Source: [Eubacterium] yurii subsp. margaretiae ATCC 43715 | GTDB taxonomy: Bacteria > Bacillota > Clostridia > Peptostreptococcales > Filifactoraceae | DNA length: 33,820 bases | Assembly: GCA_000146855.1 (NCBI GenBank) | Contig: GL405246.1 | Span: forward strand, 2,431,837-2,465,656 | Direction: 5' to 3' | Shown here: one piece after another, positions 9,290 to 18,456 of the stretch | Layout of the letters: every line of letters starts with the position of its first letter | Numbering within the stretch: the first letter of the stretch is position 1 | Notes under the pieces: generated by a model | Told to the model about the DNA's origin: nothing | What the model saw: only the letters and a program-made list of their open reading frames with translations | Database searches by the model: none | Made by a program: the position numbers and the translations under genes

Positions 9290-9330
9290 TTTACTTTTTC
9301 TAAATTTAAGGTATAATTATACTACCTTAA
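9290..9330 (+). promoter_or_regulatory. Probable promoter with palindrome over the -10 box
   Basis: TTTACT (9290-9295), a 16-base spacer and TATAAT (9312-9317) form a plausible sigma-A promoter upstream of the YfjL-like gene. The -10 box lies inside a palindrome: TTAAGGTA (9306-9313) and TACCTTAA (9323-9330) around nine bases. Such placement suggests a repressor operator; this is inferred. A second TATAAT-like sequence lies at 9383-9388. Confidence 0.4.
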
Positions 9331-9422
9331 AAAAAGTTGAAATATTTTCCTTTTTTATATATACTTATTTCGATTTTTGTACTATAATATGTACATAGGT
9401 GATGTTTTTAGCGGAGGGAGAA

Positions 9423-10241
9423 ATGAAGGAGAATAACAAGCTCTTTTTTATGCTCTTTACAGCTGCTTTTATAGCGGTCATCTTCTTCTTATTTCACATA
9501 TACGAAGATTTTAACGGCAATCCGTTTGTAAAGATTAGAATAAAAAAGTCTGCTGAAAAATATATATTGGAGACGTACAAAAATAAAAATCTGAAGATTG
9601 ATTTTGTCGGCTATGACTATAAGTTACGTAATTATAAGACGAAGGTGCAGTCAAAAAAGAGTATTGACACCCAATTTATGCTGTTCTTTAACAAGTCAGG
9701 CAAATTACTGGAAGACAGGTCTTACTATGTACAAAATGGATATTCTACTTTGGCAAGACTGGATAAGGAATACAATAAGATGGTAAGGGATTCTATTGAC
9801 CATAGCTTACCTTTTGATAAAAAAGACTTTTTTGTGACAGGAAGTTTTGTAAAGAAATTTGAAAATGATGAAGCCTCGCCACATCAGATAAACCCTAGAA
9901 GTCTTACAGTAGATAAGAAGTACGACATAGCAGCCCTTGCCAAGAACTCTGGTAACCTTAGCATATCAGTCTACACTGATGATGTAAGCTATAAGACTAT
10001 GGCAAAGGTCGTACTGGAATCAAAAAAATACTTTGATAAGAAGAAAATTCCTTTTTACTACATGGATATAGCCATCTATGTAGGTAGTGGGACTAATTTT
10101 AATCAAAAGATGAAGAGCTTATATGTCTTTGACTTTGTATATTCTGATATATATGAAAAAGATTTAGCTGAAAGATTAAAAAAACAGGCTGAAAAGTCAA
10201 AAAACAACTCAAGTTCTTCAAATATCTACCAAGAGAAATAG
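9423..10241 (+). CDS. YfjL-like (DUF3139-type) membrane-anchored protein
   Basis: A 272-residue protein with one N-terminal membrane segment (about residues 6-23) and an extracellular part. The pattern after the helix, FVKIRIKKSAEKYILETYKN followed by a beta-rich stretch containing FVGYDYKLRNY, resembles the YfjL/DUF3139 group of Firmicutes; molecular function unknown. I place the start at the ATG at 9423 because GGAGGGAG (9413-9420) is ideally spaced for it; the GTG/ATG at 9399/9402 would put this site inside the coding region. It is a single-gene unit ending in the terminator at 10391-10420. Confidence 0.7.
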   Translation: MKENNKLFFMLFTAAFIAVIFFLFHIYEDFNGNPFVKIRIKKSAEKYILETYKNKNLKIDFVGYDYKLRNYKTKVQSKKSIDTQFMLFFNKSGKLLEDRSYYVQNGYSTLARLDKEYNKMVRDSIDHSLPFDKKDFFVTGSFVKKFENDEASPHQINPRSLTVDKKYDIAALAKNSGNLSISVYTDDVSYKTMAKVVLESKKYFDKKKIPFYYMDIAIYVGSGTNFNQKMKSLYVFDFVYSDIYEKDLAERLKKQAEKSKNNSSSSNIYQEK

Positions 10242-10390
10242 GAATTTTTAGGGGATTTTAATATATTCAACAAATCTTTAAGCATAAGTTAAGTGATTTG
10301 TGATAGATTTTTAATTGTGAGATAGTTATGTGGAATTTGATTACAAAATTGAAATTCATAGTTTTATCCCCTTTAAGTTTTATATAATGG

Positions 10391-10420
10391 AAAACACCAC
10401 TTCGAAAGTGGTGTTTTTTT
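10391..10420. terminator. Bidirectional intrinsic terminator
   Basis: AAAACACCACTT (10391-10402) pairs perfectly with AAGTGGTGTTTT (10406-10417) around CGA, followed by T-runs. It lies between the convergent YfjL-like and flavodiiron genes and can serve both. Confidence 0.9.
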
Positions 10421-10450
10421 GCGTTTATACTATTTATTTTTTTGTATCAA

Positions 10451-11662
10451 TTAATTATTGGCTCTTATTCTTCTTGTCATCTCGTCTGCAAGAGCTATAC
10501 ATCTTTGTACATCTCCATATGAAGGTGAGCATTTGACCTCTACTGTTTCTTCTATGAAATCATAAGATGGGTTTGTCTTTGGAAGTTCTGAAAGTGTCTT
10601 TACTCCTCCACCGCTCCAGCCGTAAGTTCCGAAAATTCCAAGAACGTGGTTTTTAAGTTTATTTGTATATAATATATTGAGTGTCTGCTCCATTACAGGA
10701 TAAAGTCCATTGTTATAAGCACAGCTTCCAAGGAGTAAGCCTTTGTTTATCCATATATTTGCAAGTATATGAGATATATGCGTCTTTGACACGTCATACA
10801 CAAGCACGTCTTTAATTCCGTTTTTGGAAAGAGTATTTGCCATTATATCAGCCATCTTTTCAGTATTTCCGTACATAGTACCGTAGGCTATGACTACTCC
10901 TTCTTTGACCTCGAATTTTGACAGTGAATCATAAAACTGTACTATTTTTTGTGGTTCTTTTCTCCATACCAGACCATGTACAGGACATATGGTCTTGATT
11001 TTAAGACCTGAGAGTTTTTTCAATACTCCCTGTATTTGAGTTGAAAACTTACCTACTATGTTGGTAAAATATCTTCTCGTTTCATACTCATGTTCTCTCC
11101 ATTCCACTTCATCGTCAAATATTCCACCGTTTAACGTGCCGAAACCTCCAAATGCGTCTTGAGAAAACAAGGTTTGAGTTTTTTCGTGATATGTCACCAT
11201 TGATTCAGGCCAGTGCACCATCGGTGTAGTGTAAAAAGTCAGCTCTTCTTCTCCAAGCTTTATCTTTTCGCCGTCTTTTACAGTTATGAAAAGATCCTTA
11301 GTATCTATCTTGTAAAATGCTTTTACAAAATCTTCAGTCTTGGCATTACCTACTAATTTCATCTCCGGAAATGCTTGCAATAAAAGCTCTATAGAGCTTG
11401 AGTGGTCAGGCTCCATATGGTTGATGATAAGATAGTCTATCTTACCGTAACCTATTACAGATTTTATCTTGCTTATATACATCTCATATCTGTCAGCTTG
11501 TACGGAGTCTATAAGTATGTTCTTTTCTCCTGTCATCAAAAATGAATTGTAGCTTACTCCCTTTTCAAGTGGCCACATATTTTCAAAAAAATGTGTATGT
11601 CTGTCATTTACCCCAACATAGTACAAATTATCATGTATCTTGATGGTAGAATAGTATTCCAT
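10451..11662 (-). CDS. Flavodiiron protein (FprA-type A-flavoprotein)
   Basis: A 403-residue cytosolic enzyme that reduces O2 to water and/or NO to N2O, protecting anaerobes. The N-terminal metallo-beta-lactamase domain holds the di-iron ligands: H82-x-E84-x-D86-H87, H150, D169 and H229. The C-terminal flavodoxin domain starts near residue 255 with the FMN loop AYGTMYGNTE. No rubredoxin domain is fused. I take the ATG at 11662, preceded by TTGGAGGTTTTC; the in-frame TTG at 11674 overlaps this ribosome binding site and is unlikely. It is separated from PAP2 by ~120 bases, so it may have its own promoter. O2 versus NO preference cannot be read from sequence. Confidence 0.92.
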   Translation of the reverse strand: MEYYSTIKIHDNLYYVGVNDRHTHFFENMWPLEKGVSYNSFLMTGEKNILIDSVQADRYEMYISKIKSVIGYGKIDYLIINHMEPDHSSSIELLLQAFPEMKLVGNAKTEDFVKAFYKIDTKDLFITVKDGEKIKLGEEELTFYTTPMVHWPESMVTYHEKTQTLFSQDAFGGFGTLNGGIFDDEVEWREHEYETRRYFTNIVGKFSTQIQGVLKKLSGLKIKTICPVHGLVWRKEPQKIVQFYDSLSKFEVKEGVVIAYGTMYGNTEKMADIMANTLSKNGIKDVLVYDVSKTHISHILANIWINKGLLLGSCAYNNGLYPVMEQTLNILYTNKLKNHVLGIFGTYGWSGGGVKTLSELPKTNPSYDFIEETVEVKCSPSYGDVQRCIALADEMTRRIRANN

Positions 11663-11785
11663 GAAAACCTCCAAAAAAATTAATACAAAATTTTATCCAT
11701 TTATCGACTGATTTATGATACCCTGTTTTTTTATATTAAAAGCATTTGGCTTTTATTTTAAACTATATTTTTATACCTATATTTT

Positions 11786-12319
11786 TTATAATTTAAATAT
11801 AGAAAGTATCTTATCCAAAGGGAAAAAGTAAAACATCAATATGGCTATACTACTTCCCAATACGGCTCCACCTATTATATCTGTAGGGTAGTGAACACCA
11901 AGATACATCCTAGAGTAAGCTATGCAAAGTGCAAGTACATAGGCGAGGACTCCCAGCCTCTTGTCGTACAAAAATACAGTTGTAGCAAAGGCAAAAGATG
12001 CTCCTGTATGCCCCGAAGGAAAAGAGTAGTCCTTTGGCAGTTTATCCAGCAAGACTATGATGTCCTGATATCTGTCAAAAGGTCTCATCCTTCTTATTAT
12101 TGGCTTTAGTATGACATTACATATAAAGGAATGTGTAAGCACAGTTGCAATGCATGCATATCCAATTTTCTTGTACTTTCCGCTTAATATCATAAATAGA
12201 GATAAGACAAAAAATATCACTCCTGCATTTGCTGACAGTGAGAAAAACTTCATTATCTTGGTAAATACATCGTGTCTTGTCTTTGCTATACCCTTGAGTA
12301 TCTTGTGTTCAAAACTCAT
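11786..12319 (-). CDS. PAP2-family membrane phosphatase
   Basis: A 177-residue integral membrane phosphatase. The three PAP2 signature motifs are intact: K72-x6-R79-P80, P101-S-G-H104 and S136-R-x5-H143-x3-D147, placed between about five hydrophobic helices. Members dephosphorylate lipid phosphates such as undecaprenyl pyrophosphate or phosphatidylglycerol phosphate; which one is not evident here. It follows hisS by 20 bases with GAGGAAG before the ATG, so it is probably the last gene of the hydrolase-hemZ-hisS unit. A short hairpin at 11737-11755 (TAAAAGC/GCTTTTA) is only a weak terminator candidate. Confidence 0.87.
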   Translation of the reverse strand: MSFEHKILKGIAKTRHDVFTKIMKFFSLSANAGVIFFVLSLFMILSGKYKKIGYACIATVLTHSFICNVILKPIIRRMRPFDRYQDIIVLLDKLPKDYSFPSGHTGASFAFATTVFLYDKRLGVLAYVLALCIAYSRMYLGVHYPTDIIGGAVLGSSIAILMFYFFPLDKILSIFKL

Positions 12320-12339
12320 TATTACTTCCTCTTAAACTT

Positions 12340-13620
12340 TTATTTTTTCAAGATTTTTAAAAATTCTTCTTCAAAATTATCAAGCTTCACCTCTGTTTGA
12401 GTAGATGAAGTCATGTCCTTGAGAATAGCCTTGCCTGATTCTAATTCATTTTCTCCAAGCATTAGAGTATAGTGAGCATTTTTGTCGTCTGCATACTTCA
12501 TCTGTGCCTTGAGTGATTTTTGGACGTGATCCTTGTCGCAAACTATGCCTTTTTTTCTTAGATTATCAACTATTTCAAAAGATTTGACATCAGCCTCTTC
12601 CCCAAGCGATGCGATATAAAGGTCATATTCCACCTTAAACTCCGGCATCTTGCCCAGCTCATCAAGTGTCATTATCAGACGCTCTATACCAAGTCCAAAT
12701 CCAACTCCGCTGATATCTGCTCCTCCAAGCTCCTTGACAAGCCCGTCATATCTTCCGCCACCACATACTGTAGCCTGAGAGCCTATGTTGTGAGATACGA
12801 ATTCAAAGGCAGTCTTTGTATAGTAGTCCAAACCTCTTACGATATTTGGATTTACTACATATTTTACATCTGCAGCATCCAAAAGACGCTTTACCTTTTC
12901 AAAATGTTCTTTTTCCTCTTGAGATATATTATCTATCATCAAAGGAGCATCCTTAGTTATCTTGTTGCAGCTCTCTTCCTTGCAATCTATTATTCTCATA
13001 GGGTTCTTATCGTATCTTTCCTTGCAAGTCTCACATAAATTATCGTAGTCTTCCTTTAAAAAGTCCCTTAATTTTTCGTTATATGCCTTTCTCGACTCAA
13101 ATCCTCCTACAGAGTTTATCTCAAGTGTGATATTATCCATGATGCCGAGTCTTTCAAAGAATCTATAGGCAAGGGTGATTATCTCTGCATCTGTGCTTGC
13201 AGCATCCGAGCCTAAGATTTCCGTACCGAATTGGTGGAATTCTTTGAATCTTCCCTTTTGATTTCTCTCGTTTCTAAAACAAGGTGTAATGTAAAAAAGT
13301 TTGAGCGGAGGTTTCTTGCTTTGCAAATTATGTTGGTTGTAAAGCCTTACAATTGACGCTGTACCCTCAGGTTTTAGAGTGATACTGTCCTTTTGACTGT
13401 CTCCCCTCGGTACAAAGGTAAACATCTCCTTGTTTACTATGTCAGTAGTATCACCTATACCCCTCGTAAAAAGACTTGTGTACTCAAATGTAGGTGTCTC
13501 GTACTCCTTGTAGTCAAAGACCTTGCATACTTCTTTGAATACCCCTGTCACATAGTCAATCTTTGCAAGATCTTCAGGGAATAAATCCTGTGTTCCTGTT
13601 ACTCTTTGCAATGCCTTCAT
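12340..13620 (-). CDS. hisS: Histidyl-tRNA synthetase
   Basis: A 426-residue class II synthetase that charges tRNA-His. Motif 2 is seen as CFRNERNQKGRFKEFHQ, the two histidine-specific motifs as VRGLDYYTKTAFE and CGGGRYDGLV, and motif 3 as GFGLGIERL. The C-terminal ~95 residues are the anticodon-binding domain. Length is normal. The start overlaps the hemZ stop by four bases (ATGA type), which implies translational coupling. AAGGAAG precedes the ATG. A typical Firmicute hisS is often followed by aspS; here a PAP2 gene follows instead. Confidence 0.97.
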   Translation of the reverse strand: MKALQRVTGTQDLFPEDLAKIDYVTGVFKEVCKVFDYKEYETPTFEYTSLFTRGIGDTTDIVNKEMFTFVPRGDSQKDSITLKPEGTASIVRLYNQHNLQSKKPPLKLFYITPCFRNERNQKGRFKEFHQFGTEILGSDAASTDAEIITLAYRFFERLGIMDNITLEINSVGGFESRKAYNEKLRDFLKEDYDNLCETCKERYDKNPMRIIDCKEESCNKITKDAPLMIDNISQEEKEHFEKVKRLLDAADVKYVVNPNIVRGLDYYTKTAFEFVSHNIGSQATVCGGGRYDGLVKELGGADISGVGFGLGIERLIMTLDELGKMPEFKVEYDLYIASLGEEADVKSFEIVDNLRKKGIVCDKDHVQKSLKAQMKYADDKNAHYTLMLGENELESGKAILKDMTSSTQTEVKLDNFEEEFLKILKK

Positions 13621-15050
13621 AATAACACTTCCTTTCTTTTTAACATTTCATTTATATTATTATTATATAAAATTACATCCTTATAATTAGGCACCCTGCT
13701 TATCAAATTTGTCTTTTCATCCAAAATCTTAGTCGAGGAGCCTGCTCCAAATCCTATTATAGTCTGTATCTCATCCATCATAGCCACATTGTAAAGTCCG
13801 TATCTTTCCTTTTTACAATAGCCTATGTTTTCGCCGTTTTCGAGCATATTTTTCTGTCTGTAAAGATAATACGGCTCATAGCCCTTTGTCTGTAATTTTT
13901 CGTTTATTTCCTGCATTAGATCAGATATTTGCAAGTTGTCTGTCTTTATTTTCTTAGTATTTATATCAGATGCCCTCTTTACTGCAAGGCAGTGAACAGT
14001 TATACTTTCCGGATCCAGCTTTACTATCTCATCTACAGAATACCTCATATCATCTATGCTTTCACCTGTAAGCCCCATTATAAGATCCATATTTATATTG
14101 TCAAAGCCTATCTGTCTTGCAAGGGTAAATATCTCTCTTACATCTTTGGAATTGTGATTTCTGCCTATTCTTCCAAAGGTAATGTCGTTCATTGTCTGTG
14201 GATTTATAGATATTCTGCTGACCTTGTTTTGAAAAATTATCCTCAATTTTTCCTCATCCAAGGTATCTACTCTTCCTGCCTCAAATGTAAATTCATCTAT
14301 GTCATCAATATTGAAGTTATCCTTTATTATCTTGAAAAATCTTCTTAACTCATCATAGTCAAGTGATGATGGAGTACCTCCCCCTACATAGATAGAGCTT
14401 ATTTTCTTATCCTTGAAATACTGCATTGACAATGTATGTCTTATCTCTATTTCCAAGTTTTTAAGATAGTCATCTACGAATTTTTTGCCCTTGTTTATGT
14501 CCATTGAGAAGAATGAACAGTAGTTGCACCTGCTTGGGCAAAAGGGAATGGAAATATATAGGCTTATCTTCTTGTCAAGCCTTGATATTATCTCCTCCTG
14601 TATGTCGGATATGCCTCTTATCAGAGCAGATTTTTCAGCTGAAATCATGTATTTTTCCCTTAGTATATCATCAATCAGCTGATTTTTTAAGCCCTCTTTT
14701 TTCAAATCATTTACTATTTTTACAGGTCTTATTCCTGTCAATATACCCCATTTTGGAGAGATATTTTCATAGTTTTTGCATATTGCCTTACAGAGCAGTT
14801 TTTTATATATTAGTTTTTCCTTGAAATCTATATCTATCTCATCTTCATATAGAACATCACTTTTGCTAAGGCTTAGTCTTACCTTTTCTCCAACCTTTTC
14901 AAGCCTTATTATATCTTGATTGGAAAAATCGCTAAGCTCTAAATATTGCTCTTGGTCAATCACCCTAACTTCGATTTTTTTGGCAAAGAGCATATCTCCA
15001 AGTTCTTTGAGTTCTATGTTGTATTTTTTATTGTCACTTACTATTATCAT
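13617..15050 (-). CDS. hemZ: Oxygen-independent coproporphyrinogen III oxidase-like HemZ (radical SAM)
   Basis: A 477-residue radical SAM protein. The [4Fe-4S] motif C-PSR-C-NY-C follows SIPF at about residue 170, and the glycine-rich SAM motif appears as YVGGGTPSS. The ~165-residue N-terminal extension is typical of HemZ and distinguishes it from HemW. HemZ is annotated as converting coproporphyrinogen III to protoporphyrinogen IX, but the whole HemN/HemW/HemZ group is often misassigned and no other heme genes are visible here. It overlaps the upstream hydrolase by one base and hisS by four, so the three are co-transcribed. The MBL-hemZ-hisS order is recurrent in clostridia. Confidence 0.88.
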   Translation of the reverse strand: MIIVSDNKKYNIELKELGDMLFAKKIEVRVIDQEQYLELSDFSNQDIIRLEKVGEKVRLSLSKSDVLYEDEIDIDFKEKLIYKKLLCKAICKNYENISPKWGILTGIRPVKIVNDLKKEGLKNQLIDDILREKYMISAEKSALIRGISDIQEEIISRLDKKISLYISIPFCPSRCNYCSFFSMDINKGKKFVDDYLKNLEIEIRHTLSMQYFKDKKISSIYVGGGTPSSLDYDELRRFFKIIKDNFNIDDIDEFTFEAGRVDTLDEEKLRIIFQNKVSRISINPQTMNDITFGRIGRNHNSKDVREIFTLARQIGFDNINMDLIMGLTGESIDDMRYSVDEIVKLDPESITVHCLAVKRASDINTKKIKTDNLQISDLMQEINEKLQTKGYEPYYLYRQKNMLENGENIGYCKKERYGLYNVAMMDEIQTIIGFGAGSSTKILDEKTNLISRVPNYKDVILYNNNINEMLKRKEVLL

Positions 15051-15676
15051 TATATATTCCTTAGGAAAGGATTATGTCTTTTCTCCTGAGCTATGGTACT
15101 TTGATCTCCATGGCCGGGTAAGATGATGATATTCCCATCCATTAATGACAGTCTCCTTAGAGAATTTTCCATCTCCTGATATGAACCGCTTGGCAAATCC
15201 GTACGACCTATGGAGCCCTCGAATAAGGTATCTCCAGTAAACATGATCTCTCCGTCAAATATACACATAGAGCCTGAGGTATGACCCGGAGTTACTAAAA
15301 ACTTAAGAGTCTTTCCTCCTATTTGATATGTGTCTCCATCTTCGACATATCTCGTAGCCTCAAAGCTGTTATTTTTCATTCCGAAATTGACTGTAAGATT
15401 ATAGGCCGGAGAGTTGAGTATCTTTTTTTCCCTCTTGCTTGCTATCAGCTCTATACCCGGATATTCGTCTAAGACTTCCTGTAAGGCACCTATATGATCT
15501 GCATGACCATGAGTTAAGATTACTGATTTGACATTTAGTTTTTTCTTATTTATAAAATCTCTTATCTTTTCAAAGCTTCCACCCGGATCTATGATACATG
15601 CGTCACTGCTTTGCTCGTCGTAGAATATATATACATTTTCATCAAAAGGAAAGGTTCTAATTCTAAAGTATTGCAT
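15050..15676 (-). CDS. Metallo-beta-lactamase-fold hydrolase (YqgX/glyoxalase II-like)
   Basis: A 208-residue cytosolic hydrolase with the full binuclear zinc site: T-H-G-H-A-D-H near residue 55, GHTSGS, TGDTLF and PGHG. Size and motifs match the YqgX/YcbL subgroup that resembles hydroxyacylglutathione hydrolase; real substrate unknown. ATG at 15676 has ACGGAGG before it. It is the first gene of the hydrolase-hemZ-hisS(-PAP2) unit, sharing one base with hemZ. Confidence 0.88.
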   Translation of the reverse strand: MQYFRIRTFPFDENVYIFYDEQSSDACIIDPGGSFEKIRDFINKKKLNVKSVILTHGHADHIGALQEVLDEYPGIELIASKREKKILNSPAYNLTVNFGMKNNSFEATRYVEDGDTYQIGGKTLKFLVTPGHTSGSMCIFDGEIMFTGDTLFEGSIGRTDLPSGSYQEMENSLRRLSLMDGNIIILPGHGDQSTIAQEKRHNPFLRNI

Positions 15677-15852
15677 TTTTTTCCTCCGTAATTTTTATTA
15701 TATTTTAATGCTTTTATTATCTAATCTATTATATTAAATTTCTGTTTATATATATTTAAATTTCAATTCTAAATTTATATCTTCATACTTTGTATTTTAA
15801 AAAAGTATTTAAAATTATATCACATAATCTTAAAAAAAAATATATGAGATTG

Positions 15853-15883
15853 AAAAAAAGTGCAACCTGTTAGATTGCACTTT
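15853..15883 (-). terminator. Terminator of the rpmH-to-jag gene cluster
   Basis: AAAGTGCAA (15857-15865) pairs with TTGCACTTT (15875-15883); on the minus strand the stem runs into seven T's. It is about 145 bases after the jag stop codon. The rest of 15677-16027 is A+T-rich and should contain the promoter of the hydrolase operon, which I could not place. Confidence 0.85.
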
Positions 15884-16027
15884 GTAATTAACATATTAAA
15901 TTATGCCTTTATAAATCAAAATTATACATTAATGTAATTTTGTTCTAAATCTTAAAATTTCGAATAAATCTTTAAATAATTGAGATGTTTCTATATCTAC
16001 TAAATTTCAGTATAAGAATTTATCTCC

Positions 16028-16690
16028 TTATTGGTATTTTTTTCTGTTTGAATAAGAATTTTTGTAGTTGTTGTTCTTCTTCAATGCCAATACTATTCTT
16101 CTATTAGGCTCTTCCCCTTCTGAGAAAGAAGTTACCCTATTGTTATCTTGCAATGCGAAATGCACTATTCTTCTCTCGTAAGGATTCATAGGATCCAGCT
16201 TTATTGATCTTCTGCTATATATTACCTTTTGAGCCATTTTCTTAGCATAGGCTACCAAAGAAGCCTCTCTTTTTTCCCTATATCCTTCTATGTCAAGTAT
16301 CAATCTCTTGTGCTCGTCAGTTTCCTTTGTAAGATAAATATTTACTATAGTTTGTAGTCCATCAAGAGACTCGCCGTGTCTTCCAATCAATATCGAAGCA
16401 CCTTCACCAGTTACAAATACTCTTACAGTATCTTCCTCTTCTTCTACTCTTACATCTATTTTTACATCTAGACAATCGTAAATCTTCTTTAGAAAATCTC
16501 TTATAACTTCATCTTTTTTAACTATCTTTTTGACATTGATTACATAATCTTTGGCACCTATTCCCAAAAATCCTCTGCTTCCTTCATCAACTACCTTAAT
16601 ATCCAGATTTTCTTCTCCTACACCAAACTTTTCCTTTGCTTTTTCTATAGCTTCGCTTCTTGTCTTAGCTGATATTTGTATATAGTCCAC
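16028..16690 (-). CDS. jag: RNA-binding protein Jag/KhpB (SpoIIIJ-associated)
   Basis: A 220-residue RNA-binding protein linked to YidC in most Firmicutes. Three domains are seen in order: Jag-N (to about residue 50, with GSRGFLGIGAK), KH (VFVTGEG..ILIGRHGESLDGLQ) and R3H at the C-terminus (PMNPYERRIVHFAL). I choose the GTG at 16690 because AAAGGAG stands six bases before it; the upstream ATGs at 16711/16714 lack a site. It follows yidC by 43 bases. In many relatives the next gene is mnmE, but here a terminator ends the unit. Confidence 0.93.
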   Translation of the reverse strand: MDYIQISAKTRSEAIEKAKEKFGVGEENLDIKVVDEGSRGFLGIGAKDYVINVKKIVKKDEVIRDFLKKIYDCLDVKIDVRVEEEEDTVRVFVTGEGASILIGRHGESLDGLQTIVNIYLTKETDEHKRLILDIEGYREKREASLVAYAKKMAQKVIYSRRSIKLDPMNPYERRIVHFALQDNNRVTSFSEGEEPNRRIVLALKKNNNYKNSYSNRKKYQ

Positions 16691-16733
16691 TTTTTTCTCC
16701 TTTATACACATCATAATTTTAAGAGTACTTCAA

Positions 16734-17516
16734 CTATTTCTTATCGTCTTTTTTTGCAGTTGTATTGTTTTGTTTTTTTACCTGCGTCTTAGTTGTTTGA
16801 CCTGAATTTCCCTTTTTCTCAAGCATTATCTTCTCTTCATACTTTCCTATGAAATACTGTTGGATAATCTGTACTATAGTACCTGTCACCCAGTAAAGCA
16901 TAAGACCGGCAGGGAACATCACACCCCATATAAGCATCATTATCGGCATCATTACCGACATATTCTTACTCATACCTTGAGCCATTTCGTTGTCAGATGA
17001 CGATCTTGCAGTAGACATTTTTAGTTGTAAATAGGTGAAAATCGCCGACATAACCGGCAAAATGAAAGGCAAATCCATGCCTCCGACATTTATCTTATCG
17101 ACATCTGTAAGATGCTTTACCCAGAAAAATCCTATATCTGCAGTCTTGTACAATGCCTCGTTATTTGCAAATACATACTTTATCGGCTCTCTGATAACAG
17201 AGTACATCGCTGTAAGTATTGGAAGTTGTATAAGAAGTGGCAGACATCCCGCAGCCGGATTGATATTATTGTCTTTGTATAGCTTTGACAAAAGCTCACT
17301 TTGTTTTTGTCTGTCATTTTTATACTTCTTATTAATCTTGTCTATCTCAGGTTGAATGAGTTTCATAGCACTCATCGAACGCATCTGTGATATAGTAAGA
17401 GGTAATAATATTATCTTTGTAAGTATTGTAAACAATACTATTGATAGTGCATAGTTAGAGGTCATATTATAGAAAAACTCAAGTATATGACCAAAAAAAT
17501 AAGATATTTGACTCAA
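16734..17516 (-). CDS. yidC: Membrane protein insertase YidC
   Basis: A 260-residue Oxa1/YidC insertase that inserts membrane proteins alone or with Sec. The core with about five membrane helices is complete, including the conserved Arg in the hydrophilic groove (LLPLTISQMRSM) and the cytoplasmic hairpin after it. The C-terminal tail is strongly basic (KTQVKKQNNTTAKKDDKK). No lipoprotein Cys signal is visible, unlike B. subtilis SpoIIIJ. The start is a TTG at 17516, supported by AGGAGGAGA at ideal distance. It is part of the rpmH-rnpA-yidD-yidC-jag cluster. Confidence 0.94.
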   Translation of the reverse strand: MSQISYFFGHILEFFYNMTSNYALSIVLFTILTKIILLPLTISQMRSMSAMKLIQPEIDKINKKYKNDRQKQSELLSKLYKDNNINPAAGCLPLLIQLPILTAMYSVIREPIKYVFANNEALYKTADIGFFWVKHLTDVDKINVGGMDLPFILPVMSAIFTYLQLKMSTARSSSDNEMAQGMSKNMSVMMPIMMLIWGVMFPAGLMLYWVTGTIVQIIQQYFIGKYEEKIMLEKKGNSGQTTKTQVKKQNNTTAKKDDKK

Positions 17517-17546
17517 AAATTCTCCTCCTGATATTAACTGTACCCT

Positions 17547-17759
17547 TTATTTTAACGGATCATATCCGCCCTTACAAAACGGATTGCACCTCAAAACTCT
17601 CCATATCGAAAGACCTGTCCCCTTGAAAAAACCGTATTTTTGATACGCTTGTAAGCAGTAAGTAGAACATGTTGGATAAAATCTGCAAGTAGGTCTTACC
17701 TTCATTGGAGAGATATATTTTTGATAAAACTTAATCATTATTATTATAATCTTAGACAT
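17547..17759 (-). CDS. yidD: Membrane protein insertion efficiency factor YidD
   Basis: A 70-residue protein with the family hallmarks [23 protein letters not shown] and [12 protein letters not shown]. YidD is a small membrane-associated helper that improves YidC-dependent insertion. It lies 33 bases after rnpA and 30 before yidC, the usual order. The length is typical. Confidence 0.95.
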   Translation of the reverse strand: MSKIIIIMIKFYQKYISPMKVRPTCRFYPTCSTYCLQAYQKYGFFKGTGLSIWRVLRCNPFCKGGYDPLK

Positions 17760-17792
17760 AATAAAACCTTAAATATAATTTTCCTTTTAATA

Positions 17793-18119
17793 CTATGTCA
17801 AATCACATCTCTTGAGTAAGTGATTAATGGAGCTTCTCATCGTCTGAAAATCTAGATCGTCAGCTCCGACTCTTGCCAAAAAAATCATACTGTAACCTGT
17901 CTTAATATTAGTACTTAATCTGATATTTTCCTTTATCAGTCTTCTAAGCCTGTTTCTTACTACCGCTTTACCTACTTTTTTAGAAATACTTATTCCTATC
18001 TTAAGTTTTTCATCACTGTTTTTTATGTAGTAGACAACCAGCTTTTTATTTGCAAATGATTTGCCCCTACTGTAGATATACCTGAATTGTTTGTCTTTTT
18101 TTATCATTTCAAAAGTCAT
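17793..18119 (-). CDS. rnpA: Ribonuclease P protein component
   Basis: A 108-residue basic protein that binds RNase P RNA to mature tRNA 5' ends. The RNR motif is visible as VVRNRLRRLIKE, and the N-terminus MTFEMIKKDKQFRYIYSRG fits the family. I prefer the ATG at 18119, which has TGAGG six bases upstream; the frame is open to 18149, but that would add ten atypical residues. rpmH is unusually far away (about 340 bases upstream). Confidence 0.95.
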   Translation of the reverse strand: MTFEMIKKDKQFRYIYSRGKSFANKKLVVYYIKNSDEKLKIGISISKKVGKAVVRNRLRRLIKENIRLSTNIKTGYSMIFLARVGADDLDFQTMRSSINHLLKRCDLT

Positions 18120-18456
18120 AAAAAGCCTCAAATATTGCTTATATTTCAATAAAAAATGTGGTCATTAATCTCCACAAAAAGCATAATCTACATCTTATGG
18201 ATGATAATGTTGCAGTCTTATAAGAAATTTTCTATACTTACTTATTCATCTTTTAACAATTTACACCATTATATAGTAGGTTTTCTTAAATATTAAGTAA
18301 ATATACTTAAAATAACATACTATAAGGTCATAAAATTATGATAAAAAATTTGTGACATATCCTTTGGATATGAAATAACTGAAAAATAAATAAGCTTAAA
18401 AAAGTAAAAAGATAGATAATAAGCCACCTTAATGAGTTTAAAGTGGCTCTTTAAAA
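18120..18456 (-). other. Long rpmH-rnpA spacer with hairpins
   Basis: 337 noncoding bases where most bacteria have a short gap or overlap. Just after rpmH, AAGTGGCT (18441-18448) and AGCCACCTT (18422-18430) can form a stem with a bulged C; on the minus strand it is followed by a weak, interrupted T-run, so it may act as an attenuator. A second hairpin, CATATCC/GGATATG with a three-base loop, lies at 18356-18372. No coding frame. Confidence 0.45.

Noticed and set aside
13929..14824. Plus-strand frames inside hemZ
   Set aside because: Antisense to a well-supported radical SAM gene; no ribosome binding sites.
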